DNA of 64,000 bases, taken from positions 6,913,001-6,977,000 of the forward strand of contig CP042279.1 in NCBI GenBank assembly GCA_007858575.1. Direction: 5' to 3'. The notes beneath the pieces were generated by a model that saw nothing but the letters and a program-made list of their open reading frames with translations, was not told where the DNA came from and made no database searches. Shown here one piece after another: positions 20,721-30,753 of this stretch. The stretch's first letter is position 1. Every line of letters begins with the position of its first letter. This DNA is from Streptomyces sp. WAC08241 (GTDB taxonomy: Bacteria > Actinomycetota > Actinomycetes > Streptomycetales > Streptomycetaceae). The position numbers and the translations under genes are program-made.

Positions 20721-22113
20721 GTGACCACCGAGGCCAGCCACCCCTCTACGTACCCCTCGCGCCCTCCGCCGCGCCCCGCCGTCCCCGGCCGCCCCGCCCG
20801 TCCCCGCCCTCCGGCTCGCCCCCGAGCGGCTGCGGACCGGGATCGTCGCCGGTGCCGGGGCCGTCGGCCTCCTCTGGGGCCTCCAGGCCCGGCCCTCCGC
20901 CCGGCTCGACGTCCTCTTCGCGTCCGGCGCCCACCTCACCGGCCTCCTCGGCGGGTACGGCGTCCTCGTCCTGCTGCTGCTCATGGCCCGGGTCCCGGCC
21001 GTCGAGCACGGCGTCGGCGCCGACCGGCTCGCCCGCTGGCACGCCCTCGGCGGCCGGTACGTCCTCGGCCTGATCGCCGCCCACGCCCTCTCGCCCTCTG
21101 CGGCCACGCCGCGCACACCCGCGCCGACCTGGTCGCCGCCGGTGGGGACCTCCTCTCGTACGGGGCGATCGCCGCCGCGACCGCCGGCACCGCCCTGTTC
21201 GCCGCCGTCGGGATCACCTCCGCCCGTTCCGTACGGGGCGGGCTCCGGCACGAGACCTGGCGGGCCGTCCACCTCGGCGCCCTGCTCGCCGCCGCGCTCG
21301 GTTTCGTCCACCAGCTCGCCGGCCCCGACGTCGCGGGCGGCCCGGTCACCCGCTGGCTCTGGTCCCTGGCGCACGCCGTCGTCGCCGTCCTCCTCGTCTG
21401 GTACCGGCTCGTCGTCCCCGCCCGCGCCGCCCTCCGCCACGACCTGCGGGTCGCCGAGGTCCGCGACGAGGGCCCCGGGGTCGTCTCGGTCCTGATCCGG
21501 GGCAGGGGAGTGGACCACCTGCGCGCCGAACCGGGCCAGTTCTTCCGCTGGCGCTTCCTGCGGCGCGGCCTCTGGGCCACCGCCCTGCCCTTCTCGCTCT
21601 CCGCGCCCGTCCGCGACGACACCCTGCGGATCACCGTCAAGGCGCTCGGCGACCACACCCGCCGCGTCCGGCGGCTGCGCCCCGGCACCCGCGTCCTCGC
21701 CTCCGGGCCCTTCGGGGCGCTCACCGCCCACCGCCGCACCCGCCGCAAGGTCCTGCTGCTCGCGGGCGGGGTCGGCATCACCCCGCTGCGGGCCCTCTTC
21801 GAGACCCTGCCCGGCGGGCCCGGCGACGTGACCCTCCTCTACCGGGCCTCGGACGCCTCCGCCGTCGTCCTGCGCGAGGAGCTGGAGGCCATCGCCCGCG
21901 AGCGGCGGGCCGCCCTCCACTTCCTCCTCGGACCCTCCGACGGCTCCTTCGACCCCTGGCCCCGCGCGCCCTGCGCAACCTCGTGCCCGATCTCGCCGCC
22001 CACGACGTCTACCTGTGCGGCCCGCCCGCGATGGCCCGGACCGCGACCGCCTCCCTGCGCCGGGCCGGGGTCCCGGCCGCCCGCATCCACAGCGAGGACT
22101 TCGCCCATGCCTA
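20721..22113 (+). CDS. Ferric-reductase-like transmembrane flavoprotein (frameshifted)
   Basis: About 465 residues. GTG 20721 (TTEASHPSTYPSRP). The N-terminal half has several apolar helices with His residues that could bind haem (LIAAHAL, GLRHETWRAVHLGALLAAA, GFVHQLAG), as in the FRE/NOX family. The C-terminal half is a ferredoxin-NADP reductase module: FFRWRFL, RTRRKVLLLAGGVGITPLR (pyridine-nucleotide site), VTLLYRAS and DVYLCGPPAM. Bases are missing near 20775, 21090 and 21962. It overlaps the next small gene by 7 bases. Confidence 0.82.
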
Positions 22114-22355
22114 GACACGGAACCTCCGGCCTCCCGGTGGAGCGGGCCCGGCGCCGCGTCGCCGACGTCCGGCGGGCCCGGCGCCGCGTCTCCGACGTCC
22201 GGCGGGCCCGCCGCCGCCTCGCCGCCGGACTCCTCGCCGCCTGGGTGCTCGTCGCGACCCTGCTCACCGCCGTCGTCACCCCGGCCGCCCCGCCCCCGCC
22301 CGACCGGGGCCCCGGCGCGGCAAGCTCAGACGTAGCTCAACTCTCCCGGGATTGA
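22107..22355 (+). CDS. Small membrane protein with arginine-rich decad repeats
   Basis: 82 residues; the ATG overlaps the flavoprotein stop (ATGCCTAG), implying coupled translation. The N-terminus carries three 10-residue units (RARRRVADVR, RARRRVSDVR, RARRRLAAG), encoded by a 30-bp tandem repeat at 22141-22226. One membrane helix follows (GLLAAWVLVATLLTAVVT) and a proline-rich tail. Inside-positive topology is expected. Operons of this kind often carry an FMN-binding protein here; this product is not one. Function unknown. Confidence 0.6.
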   Translation: MPRHGTSGLPVERARRRVADVRRARRRVSDVRRARRRLAAGLLAAWVLVATLLTAVVTPAAPPPPDRGPGAASSDVAQLSRD

Positions 22356-22392
22356 TGGACGGGCCAACGATCACGTCCCTAGGCTCACGGCC

Positions 22393-23177
22393 ATGCCCGA
22401 GATATCGCTCACCGTCCTCGTCCTGCTCTGCCTCGCCGCGCTCCTGGCGGGCTGGATCGACGCGGTGGTGGGCGGCGGCGGACTGCTCCTGCTGCCCGCC
22501 CTGCTGCTCGGGCTCCCGCACGTCCCGCACCCCTACGTCCTCGGCACCAACAAGGCGGTCGCGATCGTCGGCACCACCGGGGCCGCCGTCACCTACGTCC
22601 GTAGGGCGCCCGTCCAGGTCTGGACGGCGGTACGGGTCGGACTCGCGGCCCTCGCCGGCTCCACGGCCGGGGCGCTCTTCGTGTCGGCGATCAGCCGGGA
22701 CGTCATCCGCCCCCTGCTGATGGCCGTGCTCGTCGCGGTGGCGCTCTTCGTGATGCTGCGCCCTCCTTCGGCGCGCGGCCCGAGGGGGAGGAGCGGGCGA
22801 CGCTCACCCGGGCCCGGCTCGTCACCGCGATCGTCCTCGTCGGCGGCGGGATCGGCTTCTACGACGGCCTGTTCGGGCCGGGCACCGGCACCTTCCTGGT
22901 CCTCGCCCTGACCGCCGTCCTCCACCTCGACCTGGTGACCGCCTCCGCCACCGCCAAGATCGTCAACGTCTGCACCAACGCGGGCGCCCTCGTGACCTTC
23001 GCCCTCCAGGGCAGCGTCTACTGGCAACTCGCCGCCGTCATGGCCGCCTTCAACCTGGTGGGCGGGACGGTCGGCGCGCGGATGGCGCTGAGCAGGGGCA
23101 CCGAGTTCGTGCGCGGGGTGCTGCTCGTGGTCGTCCTCTCGCTGGTCGCGAAGCTCGCCTTCGACCAGTGGGCGTGA
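22393..23177 (+). CDS. TSUP-family (TauE/SafE) permease (frameshifted)
   Basis: Predicted sulfite/sulfonate-type anion exporter, about 262 residues, 8 apolar helices. The first helix has the hallmark GWIDAVVGGGGLLLLPALLL, followed by PYVLGTNKAVAI; the second half repeats this with GFYDGLFGPGTGTFLVLAL and ATAKIVNVCTNAG. One base is missing near 22763. ATG 22393 is chosen from the family N-terminus. The substrate cannot be told from sequence. Confidence 0.88.
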
Positions 23178-23201
23178 GGCGGAGGGCAGTGGACGCGGCC
23201 G

Positions 23202-23829
23202 TCAGGAGGTGGGCTCCTGACCCCGATGAGGTGCCCGAAGGCGACCACGTTCCCCTGGTAGCCGTTCTTCTTCGAGAAGCCGCCGCCGCAGGTGATGACC
23301 CGGATCTCGGCCCGGTCCGCCTCGTCGTACACCTTGTCGTCCGGGAAGGCGTCGTTCTCGTACACCTCGACCGCGTCGACCGTGAACACGGCGGTGCGCC
23401 CGTCCTCCCGGTCCACCTCGATCCGGTGGCCCTTCTTCAGGGCGCCGAGGGTGTAGAAGACGGCGGGCCCGTCCGCGTTGTCGACGTGGCCCGCGACGAT
23501 CGCGGTGCCTCGGCACCGGGCGCGGTCCCGCCCCCGTACCAGCCCGCCAGGTTCCGGTCCTTCGCCGGCGGCACGTCGAGCGAGCCGTCCGCCGCCAGGC
23601 CGAGCCGTGTCATCGGGGCGTCCACGTCGGTCTCGGGGATGCGCAGCCGTACGGGCGCCGAGGGCGGCAGCGGGTCGGCGGCGGCGTCGGTGTGGACGCT
23701 CGGCCCGGCGGCGAAGGCCTGGGCGGCGGACGGCACGGGCGGGGTGACGGTCTCCGCGCCGTTCTGGACGAGCCAGATGCCCACGCAGGCGGCCACCGCC
23801 AGGCCCCAGCCCTTGCTCCTGTTGCTCAC
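23202..23829 (-). CDS. Class F-like sortase (frameshifted)
   Basis: Cysteine transpeptidase attaching exported proteins to the cell surface; about 210 residues. GTG 23829 after GGGATCGCAG; an N-terminal anchor (GWGLAVAACVGIWLV) is followed by the sortase barrel: VRLRIPETDVDAPM, GTAIVAGHVDN (catalytic His), and VITCGGGF (catalytic Cys). Bases are missing near 23512 and 23220; the end is then QEPTS. It lies directly after the partner exported protein gene on the same strand. Confidence 0.85.
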
Positions 23830-23965
23830 CTGCGATCCCTTCGTCTGCTGAGGGGCGTTGCCCGGGTGCATCCGGGTGCATCCGGATGCGCCGGGACGCG
23901 TCTGGATGGTCCTGCCCCCGCCGGGCCCGTGGGGGCGCGCGGCGGGGGCAGGAACGGGCGGTGTC

Positions 23966-24494
23966 TCAGTGCCCCGCGCGCCGCTCGCCCGGCGGCGCAG
24001 GAGCCAGGCACCGCCGACGGCGGCCGCGGCCAGCACCGCCGCGCCCGCCGCGACCTGGGTGGTGTCGGGGCCGACGCTGCCCCCGACGCCCGTCTGGACG
24101 TGACCGCTGGGACGCCGGTGCGTGACGGTCAGGTCGCCCCGGGCCGTCTTGCCGTTGTCGCAGGCCACGCTGATGCCGTACGTACCGGCCCGGGCGTGCT
24201 CGGGCACGGTGAACTGCCCGACCACGATCTCCTTGTGCGTGCTCGGCTTCAGGTGGAAGTCGCCCGCGCCGAGCGCGTTCGCGTCGCCGACGCCGCGCCC
24301 GTTCTTGCCGCAGGCGAGGGTGTTGACGGTGACCGTGGTGCCGGGGCCGCGGACGACGGGTAGACCTCGAGGGTCTCGTGCCGCCCCTCGGTCTCGTTCC
24401 ACTCCTCGCCGGCGTGCGCCGCCGGGGCGGCGAACGCCCCGAGCGCGGCGACCGTCAGCGCGGTACCGGTGAACAGACGGGCAGTGGTGCGCAT
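23966..24494 (-). CDS. Exported protein with sortase-like C-terminus, partner of the sortase
   Basis: About 176 residues. ATG 24494, signal peptide LTVAALGAFAAPAAHA. The mature part is an Ig-like fold with Cys pairs (VTVNTLACGKNGRG, GISVACDNGKTARGDL). The C-terminus has HVQTGVGGSV, a hydrophobic helix (VAAGAAVLAAAAVGGAWLL) and RRR: sorting-signal architecture but without LPxTG. One base is missing near 24360. The stop is uncertain; a shift near 23975 would end the protein at 23966, otherwise the frame runs into the sortase. Confidence 0.7.
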
Positions 24495-24733
24495 GGGGTC
24501 CTCCGGAGCGCGCGTACGGTCATGCCGGGACGGTCCTCCCGGGAGGGACGTCCCGGAGCCGGACCTTCTGTGACCGAGATAAAGTCCGCCGCGCGCCCGC
24601 CGCCTCCTGAGGGGGCGTCAGGATGAGGCTATTCGATACGGCGTGCCGCCTGGATTCCGGACGTTTCCGCAGGTCGGAGCCTTCTTCGACACGCCGGGTC
24701 GCGATCCGCGCCGAACGGGTGACCGGGGCCTCC

Positions 24734-25517
24734 TCAGGGGCGGACCTCCTCCGGCGGCACGCTCCCGTACGCCGCGTGCACCCGCCCCATCAGCTCCCCG
24801 TCCACCGCGAACGCCGTCCCGTCGATCGCCGTCACGGGCGCGATCGTCCGCGAGTTCGTCACGAAGGCGGCCCGGTAGCGGGGCAGGTCGGACAGGAGGA
24901 CCGGCCGCCGGACCGAGCCCAGGAGCGGTTCCAGGAGGGCCATGGTGACGCCGTGCAGACAGGGCGCCGACGGCCAGACCAGCGAAGTCCCGTCCCAGAA
25001 GGCGATGTTGGTGACGGCTCCTCGGCGATCCCGCCCGACGGGGAGGTCAGCAGGGCCTCGTCGTACCCCGCGCGCCGGGCCGCCTCGCCGTGGTACCGCT
25101 GCCCGAAGCCGCCCAGGTGCTTGAGGTGCGCGGCCGGACGCTCGTACGCCACGCTCGTCAGGCGCTGCGGGCGCCGGGCCCGTCCGGGGCCGGGGCGCGG
25201 ACGGTCACGACCGTGCGGGCCCCTCGTACACGTACACCCTGACCGAGGCGTCCCGCCGTCCGGCGGCCTCCAGGGCCCCCGCGACCAGGTCCCGGACCCG
25301 TCCGCCGTCCAGGCCCCGGCCGAAGAGCTCGCGGGTCGAGCGGTCGAGCCGTTCCAGGTGGAGCCCGAGCCCCTTCACGCGCCCGTCCCGCACCTGCATC
25401 GCCGTGAAGTGGCCGTAACCGCTCGTCAGGGCGCCGAGCAGCTCCGGATCGGCCGCCGGGACGCCGTCGGCCTCGACGTGGACGCGGTCGTCGGCGGGGA
25501 GGCGGGAGGGTCGTCAT
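24734..25517 (-). CDS. Class IV aminotransferase (PabC/IlvE fold, frameshifted)
   Basis: PLP enzyme of the D-amino-acid/branched-chain/aminodeoxychorismate-lyase fold, about 260 residues. ATG 25517. In order: VKGLGLHLERLDRSTREL, then, in shifted frames, LGGFGQRYHGEAARRAGYDE. The usual catalytic Lys of this fold lies near here, but the lysine seen is in AHLKHLGG. Then AFWDGTSLVWPSAPCLHGVT and ALLEPLLGSVRRPVLL. Bases are missing near 25490, 25215 and 25017. It resembles actinobacterial aminotransferase class IV proteins; the substrate is unknown. The gap 24495-24733 holds no gene I can support. Confidence 0.75.
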
Positions 25518-25585
25518 GCCCCCACCGTAGGCCGCGCCGTCCCGCCCTCTCCGCACGGCCCTCTCCGCACGGCCCGGGGAACCGC

Positions 25586-25616
25586 TTGACCTCAACCAAA
25601 CTTGAGGTACCACGAT
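25586..25616 (+). promoter_or_regulatory. SoxR-box promoter
   Basis: -35 TTGACC (25586-25591), -10 CACGAT (25611-25616), 19-base spacer, and the start codon 7 bases on. The spacer contains the arms of CCTCAACCAAACTTGAGG (25590-25607), which matches the SoxR operator CCTCAA-N6-TTGAGG exactly. The long spacer with a central dyad is the MerR/SoxR activation layout. Confidence 0.85.
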
Positions 25617-25623
25617 CATCCGC

Positions 25624-26249
25624 ATGGACCTCACGAACTCCACGCAGCCCGCCGCTTCCCCCGCCTCCTCCACCTCCCTCCCCTCTCCCTCGCCCTCGTC
25701 GTCGCCAGCGACCGCGAAGGCCGTTTCGCACCCGTCCTCGCCGACTGGTTCTCTCCCGCCTCGCCGAGCGCGAGGACTTCGCCGTCACGGTCGTCGACCT
25801 CGCCGGGGTCGAGCTCCCCACCTCCCTCTCATACGCCCCTCCCCGGCCGTCCGCGCCGAACTCGCCGAGGTCACCCCGGCCCTCGAAGCCGCCGACGCCT
25901 TCGTCGTCCTCACCCCCGAGTACAACCACTCCTTCCCCGCCTCCCTCAAGAACCTGATCGACCGGCACTACACCGAGTGGCGGGCCAAGCCCGTCGGCTT
26001 CGTCTCCTACGGCGGGGTCTCCGGCGGCCTGCGGGCCGTCGAGCAGCTCCGCCAGGTCTTCGCCGAGCTGCACGCCGTCACCGTCCGGGACACCGTCTCC
26101 TTCCACCACCCCCACGGCCAGTTCGACGAGGACGGGCGGCACAGGACCCGGCCGGCGCCGAGGGCGCGGCCAAGGTCCTCCTCGACCAGCTCGCCTGGTG
26201 GGGCCACGCGCTCAGGGACGCCAAGTCCGTCCGCCCGTACGGCGCGTGA
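25624..26249 (+). CDS. NAD(P)H-dependent FMN reductase, SoxR target (frameshifted)
   Basis: Flavodoxin-fold reductase of quinones/flavins, about 209 residues. ATG 25624 is leaderless behind the SoxR promoter. Repaired sequence: LALVVASDREGRFAPVLADW, VVLTPEYNHSFPASLKNLID (the family PEYN motif), FVSYGGVSGGLRAVEQLRQ. Bases are missing near 25680, 25750, 25828 and 26145. From memory this corresponds to the S. coelicolor SoxR-regulon reductase SCO2478. The ABC exporter starts 12 bases downstream and is probably co-induced by redox-active compounds. Confidence 0.88.
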
Positions 26250-26261
26250 GGAGGCGGCACC

Positions 26262-27993
26262 GTGCTGTTCCGGCTGATCCTCCCCGCCTCCGGCCGTACC
26301 GGACCCTCCTCGTCCTCCTCGTCGCCCTCCAGCTCGTCCAGACCCTGTCCTCCCTCGCCCTGCCCGCCCTCAACGCCGGCGTCATCGACCGGGGCGTCCT
26401 GCGCGGGGACACCGGCCGGGTCCTCTCCGGCGGCGCCGCGATGGCCGCCGTCACCCTCCTCCAGGTCGCGGCGGCGGCCGCCGCCACCTACGTCGGCGCC
26501 CGCGTCGCCATGGGGTCGCCCGCGACCTGCGCTCCGAGGTCTTCCGCCGCGTGCAGGAGTTCTCCGCCCGGGAGCGGGGCCGCTTCGGCGCCGCCTCCCT
26601 CATCACCCGCACCACCAACGACGTCCAGCAGATCCAGACGTTCACCGTCCTCGTCCTGACGATGCTGGTCGCCGCCCCGCTCCTGTGCGCCGGCGGCATC
26701 GCCATGGCCCTGCGCCAGGATCGTGCCGCTCGCCCTCGTCCTCGTCCTCTTCGTGCCCGTGATGGCCGGGGCCGTCGGCACCGTCGTGCTCCGCCTGCGG
26801 CCCCTCTTCCGGGGCATGCAGCTCCGCGTCGACCGGGCCAACCGGATCCTGCGCGAACAGATCACCGGCGTCCGGGTCGTCCGCGCCTTCGTCCGCGACC
26901 GGCACGAGCGGGAACGGTTCGCCGCCGCCAACGACGAGCTGCTCGCCGTCGGCCTGCGGGCCGGCCGGTTACAGGCCCTCATGTTCCCCACGGTCCTGGT
27001 GGTCTGGGAGCTGACCACCGTCGCCCTGGTGTACGTCGGCGCCCACCGCATCGAAGCCGGCGCGCTCCAGCCCGGCGGGCTCGTCGCCTTCCTCGGCTAC
27101 CTCCTCCAGACCTCCATGTCCGTGATGATGGCCCTCTTCCTCCTGATGCACATGCCGCGCGCCGAGGCCGGCGCCGAACGCGTCCGCGAGGTCCTCGCCA
27201 CCCGCTCCTCCGTGCCCCCGCCCGAGCACCCGGTCCGCGAGCTCCACGGCCCCGGACGGCTCGAACTCGACGGCGTCGGCTTCCGCTACCCCGGCGCGGA
27301 GGAACCCGTCCTGCACGGCGTCGGGCTCGTCGCCCGGCCCGGCGAGACCACCGCGATCGTCGGCTCCACCGGCAGCGGCAAGTCGACCCTCCTCGGGCTC
27401 GTGCCCCGCCTCTTCGACGCCACCGAGGGCCGGGTCCTCGTCGACGGCACCGACGTCCGCACCCTCGACCCCGCCCTCCTGGCCGGGACCGTCGGGTTCG
27501 TCCCCCAGAAGCCGTACCTCTTCTCGGGCACGATCGCCTCCAACCTCCGCTACGGGAAGCCCGACGCCACCGACGGGGAGCTGTGGCACGCCCTGGAGAC
27601 CGCCCGGGCCGCCGACTTCGTCCGGGAGCTCGACGAGGGGCTCGACGCGCCCGTCTCCCAGGGCGGCGCCAACTTCTCCGGCGGCCAGCGCCAGCGGCTC
27701 GCCATCGCCCGCGTCCTCACCGCCCGGCCCCGCCTCTACCTCTTCGACGACTCCTTCTCCGCCCTCGACCCCGCGACCGACGCCCGGCTGCGGGCCGCGC
27801 TCGCCGAGGAGACGGCCGGCTCCACCGTGGTGGTCGTCGCCCAGCGGATCTCCACCGTCCGCCACGCCGACCGGATCGTCGTCTCGACCGGGGCCGGGTC
27901 GTCGCCACCGGCACCCACACGTCCCTCCTGCGGGACGACCCCACCTACCGGGAGATCGTCCTCTCCCAGCTCACCGAGGAGGAGGCCGCGTGA
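26262..27993 (+). CDS. Type IV ABC exporter subunit with degenerate ATP site, pair 1 (frameshifted)
   Basis: Half-transporter of a heterodimeric multidrug-type exporter, about 578 residues; six-helix membrane domain then NBD. GTG 26262 follows GAGGAGGCGGCACC. Walker A GSTGSGKST; signature FSGGQRQRL; Walker B LYLFDDSFSALD has Asp where the catalytic Glu belongs, and the H-loop reads VAQRIST (Gln for His), so its own site is degenerate. Bases are missing near 26290, 26512, 26722 and 27890. It overlaps the next subunit (GTGA) and is strongly similar to the gene at 44495-46226. Confidence 0.92.
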
Positions 27994-29994
27994 GCACGAC
28001 CACGACGCCCCGCAGCTCCCAGGGTCCTCAGGGCTCCCAGGGCTCCCAGGACTCCCAGGGTCCTCAGGGCTCCCAGGACTCCCAGGGTCCTCAGGGTTCC
28101 CAGGGCTCCCAGGACTCCCGGGCCACGGCCCCCGACCACGACGGATCCCGGGACCGGCCCCCACCGCCCCCGCCCGCACCGGCCCCGCCCCGGGCGCGCG
28201 GCCCCCGGCCCCGCCGTCCCCTCCCTCGAACGCTCCTCTCCTTCCGGGCTCTCCGGCCTGCGCCTCCTGCGCACCCTCGCCCCCGACCGCGCCCGGCTGC
28301 TCGCCCTCCTCGCCGCCGGAGCCGCCGGCGTCGCCCTCTCCGTCCTCGGCCCCTCCTCCTCGGCCGCGCCACCGACCTCGTCGTCACCGGCGTCACCCGC
28401 CCCGCCGGGTCGACTTCGCCGCCGTCGGCCGGGTCCTCGCCCTCTCCGCCGCCGTCGTCCTCGGCTCCTCCGTCTTCATCTGGATCCAGCAGCGGATCGC
28501 CACCGCCGTCGTCCAGCGCGCCGGACACCGCCTGCGCGAGCAGGCCCAGCACAAGCTGGCCCGGCTGCCCTCTCCCACCTCGACCGGCAGCCGCGCGGCG
28601 AGGTCCTCTCCCGCACCACCAACGACATCGACAACATCACCCAGACCCTCCAGCAGGCCTTCAGCCAGATGGTGCGCGCCCTGCTCACCCTGGTCGGCGT
28701 CCTCGCGGCGATGTTCTGGATCTCCCCGCCGCTCGCCCTCGTCGCCCTCGCCACCGTCCCCGTCTCCCTCGCCGTCGCCGCCTTCGTCGGACGGCGCGCC
28801 CAGCCGCAGTTCGTGAAGCAGTGGGCGGTCACGGGCCGGCTCGGCGGCCACGTCGAGGAGATGGTCACCGGCCACACCGAGGTGGTCGCCTTCGGGCGGC
28901 GCGAGGAGGCCGTGCGCCGCTTCGACGAGCTGGGCGAGGAGCTGTACCGGGCGAGCTTCCGCGCCCAGTTCGTCTCCGGCTTCATCCAGCCCGCCCTGAC
29001 CTTCGTCGGGAACCTGAACTACGTGGCCGTCGCCGTGGTCGGCGGACTCCGGGTGGCCACCGGCACCCTCACCGTCGGGGACGTGCAGGCCTTCGTCCAG
29101 TACGCGTACGAGTTCAACGGCCCCGTCACCCAGGTCGCCGCCATGGCCAACCTGCTCCAGTCCGGGGTGGCCTCCGCCGAGCGGGTCTTCGACCTCCTCG
29201 ACGCCGAGGAGGAGAGCCCCGAGCCGGCCGAGCCCCTGCGGCCCGAACGCTGCGCGGCCGGGTCTCCTTCGAGGAGGTCTCCTTCCGCCACGACCCCGAC
29301 CGGCCGCTGATCGAGGACCTCTCCCTGACCGTCGAGCCCGGCCGGACCGTCGCCGTCGTCGGCCCCACGGGCGCCGGCAAGACGACCCTGGTCAACCTGC
29401 TCATGCGCTTCCACGAGCCGACCGGCGGCCGGATCACCCTCGACGGCGTCGACACGGCCGCGATGACCCGGGAGGAGCTGCGCTCCGGCACCGGCATGGT
29501 CCTCCAGGACACCTGGCTCTTCGGCGGCACCATCGCCGAGAACATCGCCTACGGGGTCCCCGGCGAGGTCTCCCGGGAGCGGATCGTCGCGGCGGCGCGG
29601 GCCGCCCACGCCGACCGGTTCGTCCGCACCCTGCCCGACGGCTACGACACCGTCCTCGACGAGGACGGCGGCGGCCTCAGCGCCGGCGAGAAGCAGCTCG
29701 TCACCCTCGCCCGCGCCTTCTCTCCGACCCGGTGGTCCTCGTCCTCGACGAGGCCACCAGCTCCGTCGACACCCGCACCGAGCTCCTCGTCCAGCGGGCC
29801 ATGTCCTCGCTGCGCGCGGGCCGCACCAGCTTCGTCGTGGCCCACCGGCTCTCCACGATCCGCGACGCCGACACCATCCTGGTGATGGAGCGCGGCGCGA
29901 TCGCCGAGCAGGGCACCCACGAGGAGCTGCTCGCCGCCGGAGGGCCTACGCCCGGCTGCACGCGGCCCAGTTCGCCCGTACGGTGGAGACGTGA
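27990..29994 (+). CDS. Type IV ABC exporter subunit with competent ATP site, pair 1 (frameshifted)
   Basis: Partner of the preceding subunit, about 670 residues, GTG 27990. The cytoplasmic N-terminus is a low-complexity tail of Q-G-P/Q-G-S/Q-D-S triplets from a 9-bp minisatellite (28015-28120), then Pro/Arg-rich linker, membrane domain (LREQAQHKLARLPLSHLDRQ-like coupling region) and NBD: Walker A GPTGAGKTT, Q-loop QDTWLFGG, signature LSAGEKQL, Walker B VLVLDEATSSVD, H-loop VAHRLST, all canonical apart from the signature. Bases are missing near 28215, 28350, 28405, 28570, 29252, 29728 and 29942. Overlaps cutA. Confidence 0.92.
28015..28120. repeat. 9-bp coding minisatellite in the exporter N-terminus
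   Basis: About twelve 9-base units (CAGGGCTCC / CAGGGTCCT / CAGGACTCC) encoding QGS, QGP and QDS triplets. Length changes would stay in frame. Confidence 0.85.
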
Positions 29995-30322
29995 TCGTCA
30001 CCGTCCGCACCACCACCGACGCGCGCGCCAAGGCAGACGCCCTGGCGCGCGGCGCCGTCGAGGCCCGGCTCGCCGCCTGCGCGCAGGTCTCGGGGCCCCT
30101 CACCTCCGTCTACCACTGGCGGGGCGCGATCGAGAGCACCGAGGAGTGGCAGGTGGAGTTCAAGACCACCGAGGCCCGCCACCCGGCCCTGGAGGCGCAC
30201 CTCCTCGCCGCCCACGACTACGAGACGCCTGAGATCCTCGCGACCCGGGTCACCCGGGTGAGCGAGGGTACGCCCGCTGGGTCGAGCGGGAGACCTCGCC
30301 GGACCCGGCGGTCGAGGGCCCG
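29991..30322 (+). CDS. cutA: CutA1-like protein (frameshifted, possibly fused to GGCT)
   Basis: About 111 residues. GTG 29991 overlaps the exporter stop. VRTTTDARAKADALARGAVE, RLAACAQVSGPLTSVYHWRG, EWQVEFKTTEARHPALEAHL and HDYETPEILATRV are the full trimeric CutA core, which binds divalent cations in vitro and whose role is unsettled. One base is missing near 30271 (GAGGGTACGCC). After repair the frame continues WVERETSPDPAVEG without a stop into the GGCT coding region at 30323. Confidence 0.85.
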
Positions 30323-30711
30323 GTGGCCTCCGACGAGCTGCCGTTCTTCGTGTACGGGACGCTCCGCCCGGGGGCGTACAACCACGACCGGTTCCTCGCC
30401 GGCCGGATCGGCGCCGAGACGGACGCCGTCCTCGACGGCGCGGTCCTGTACGACGGGCCCGGCTATCCGTACGTCGTCCCGGCGGAGAAGGGCCGGGTGG
30501 TCGGCACCCTGCTCACGCCCGCGCCCGGCGCCTACGGCGAGCTGTTCGGCCTGCTCGACCGCCTCGAACCGCCCGTCGGCTACGAGCGGGTGGCGAAGGA
30601 CGTCGTCCGGGTACGGGACGGGGCGCGGGTCCCGGCCTGGGTGTTCTGGCGGCGCCGGACGCGCCCCTGGGCCCGGTGATCGAGAGCGGCGACTGGTTCG
30701 ACCGCTCGTAG
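30323..30711 (+). CDS. Gamma-glutamylcyclotransferase-like protein (frameshifted)
   Basis: GGCT/AIG2-fold protein, about 130 residues. FFVYGTLRPGAYNH is the family substrate loop (Y-G-[ST]-L), GPGYPYVVP and LLDRLEPPVGYER carry the acidic centre. A GTG start with GAGGG 8 bases before is possible, but it is also in frame with the repaired cutA. One base is missing near 30651; the end is PVIESGDWFDRS. It may act on glutathione-like gamma-glutamyl compounds; Streptomyces uses mycothiol, so the substrate is open. Confidence 0.8.
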
Positions 30712-30753
30712 CGGTTCTGCCCCGGCGGGCCCGGGCGGGTGGGGCCCGGTGCC

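Noticed and set aside
20655..22118. 487-codon minus-strand ORF opposite the ferric-reductase-like gene
   Set aside because: Repetitive Gly/Arg/Asp translation with no domain; the plus-strand flavoprotein motifs are clear.
28015..28120. CRISPR-like array
   Set aside because: Units are contiguous 9-mers without spacers and encode in-frame triplets; no cas genes anywhere in the window.
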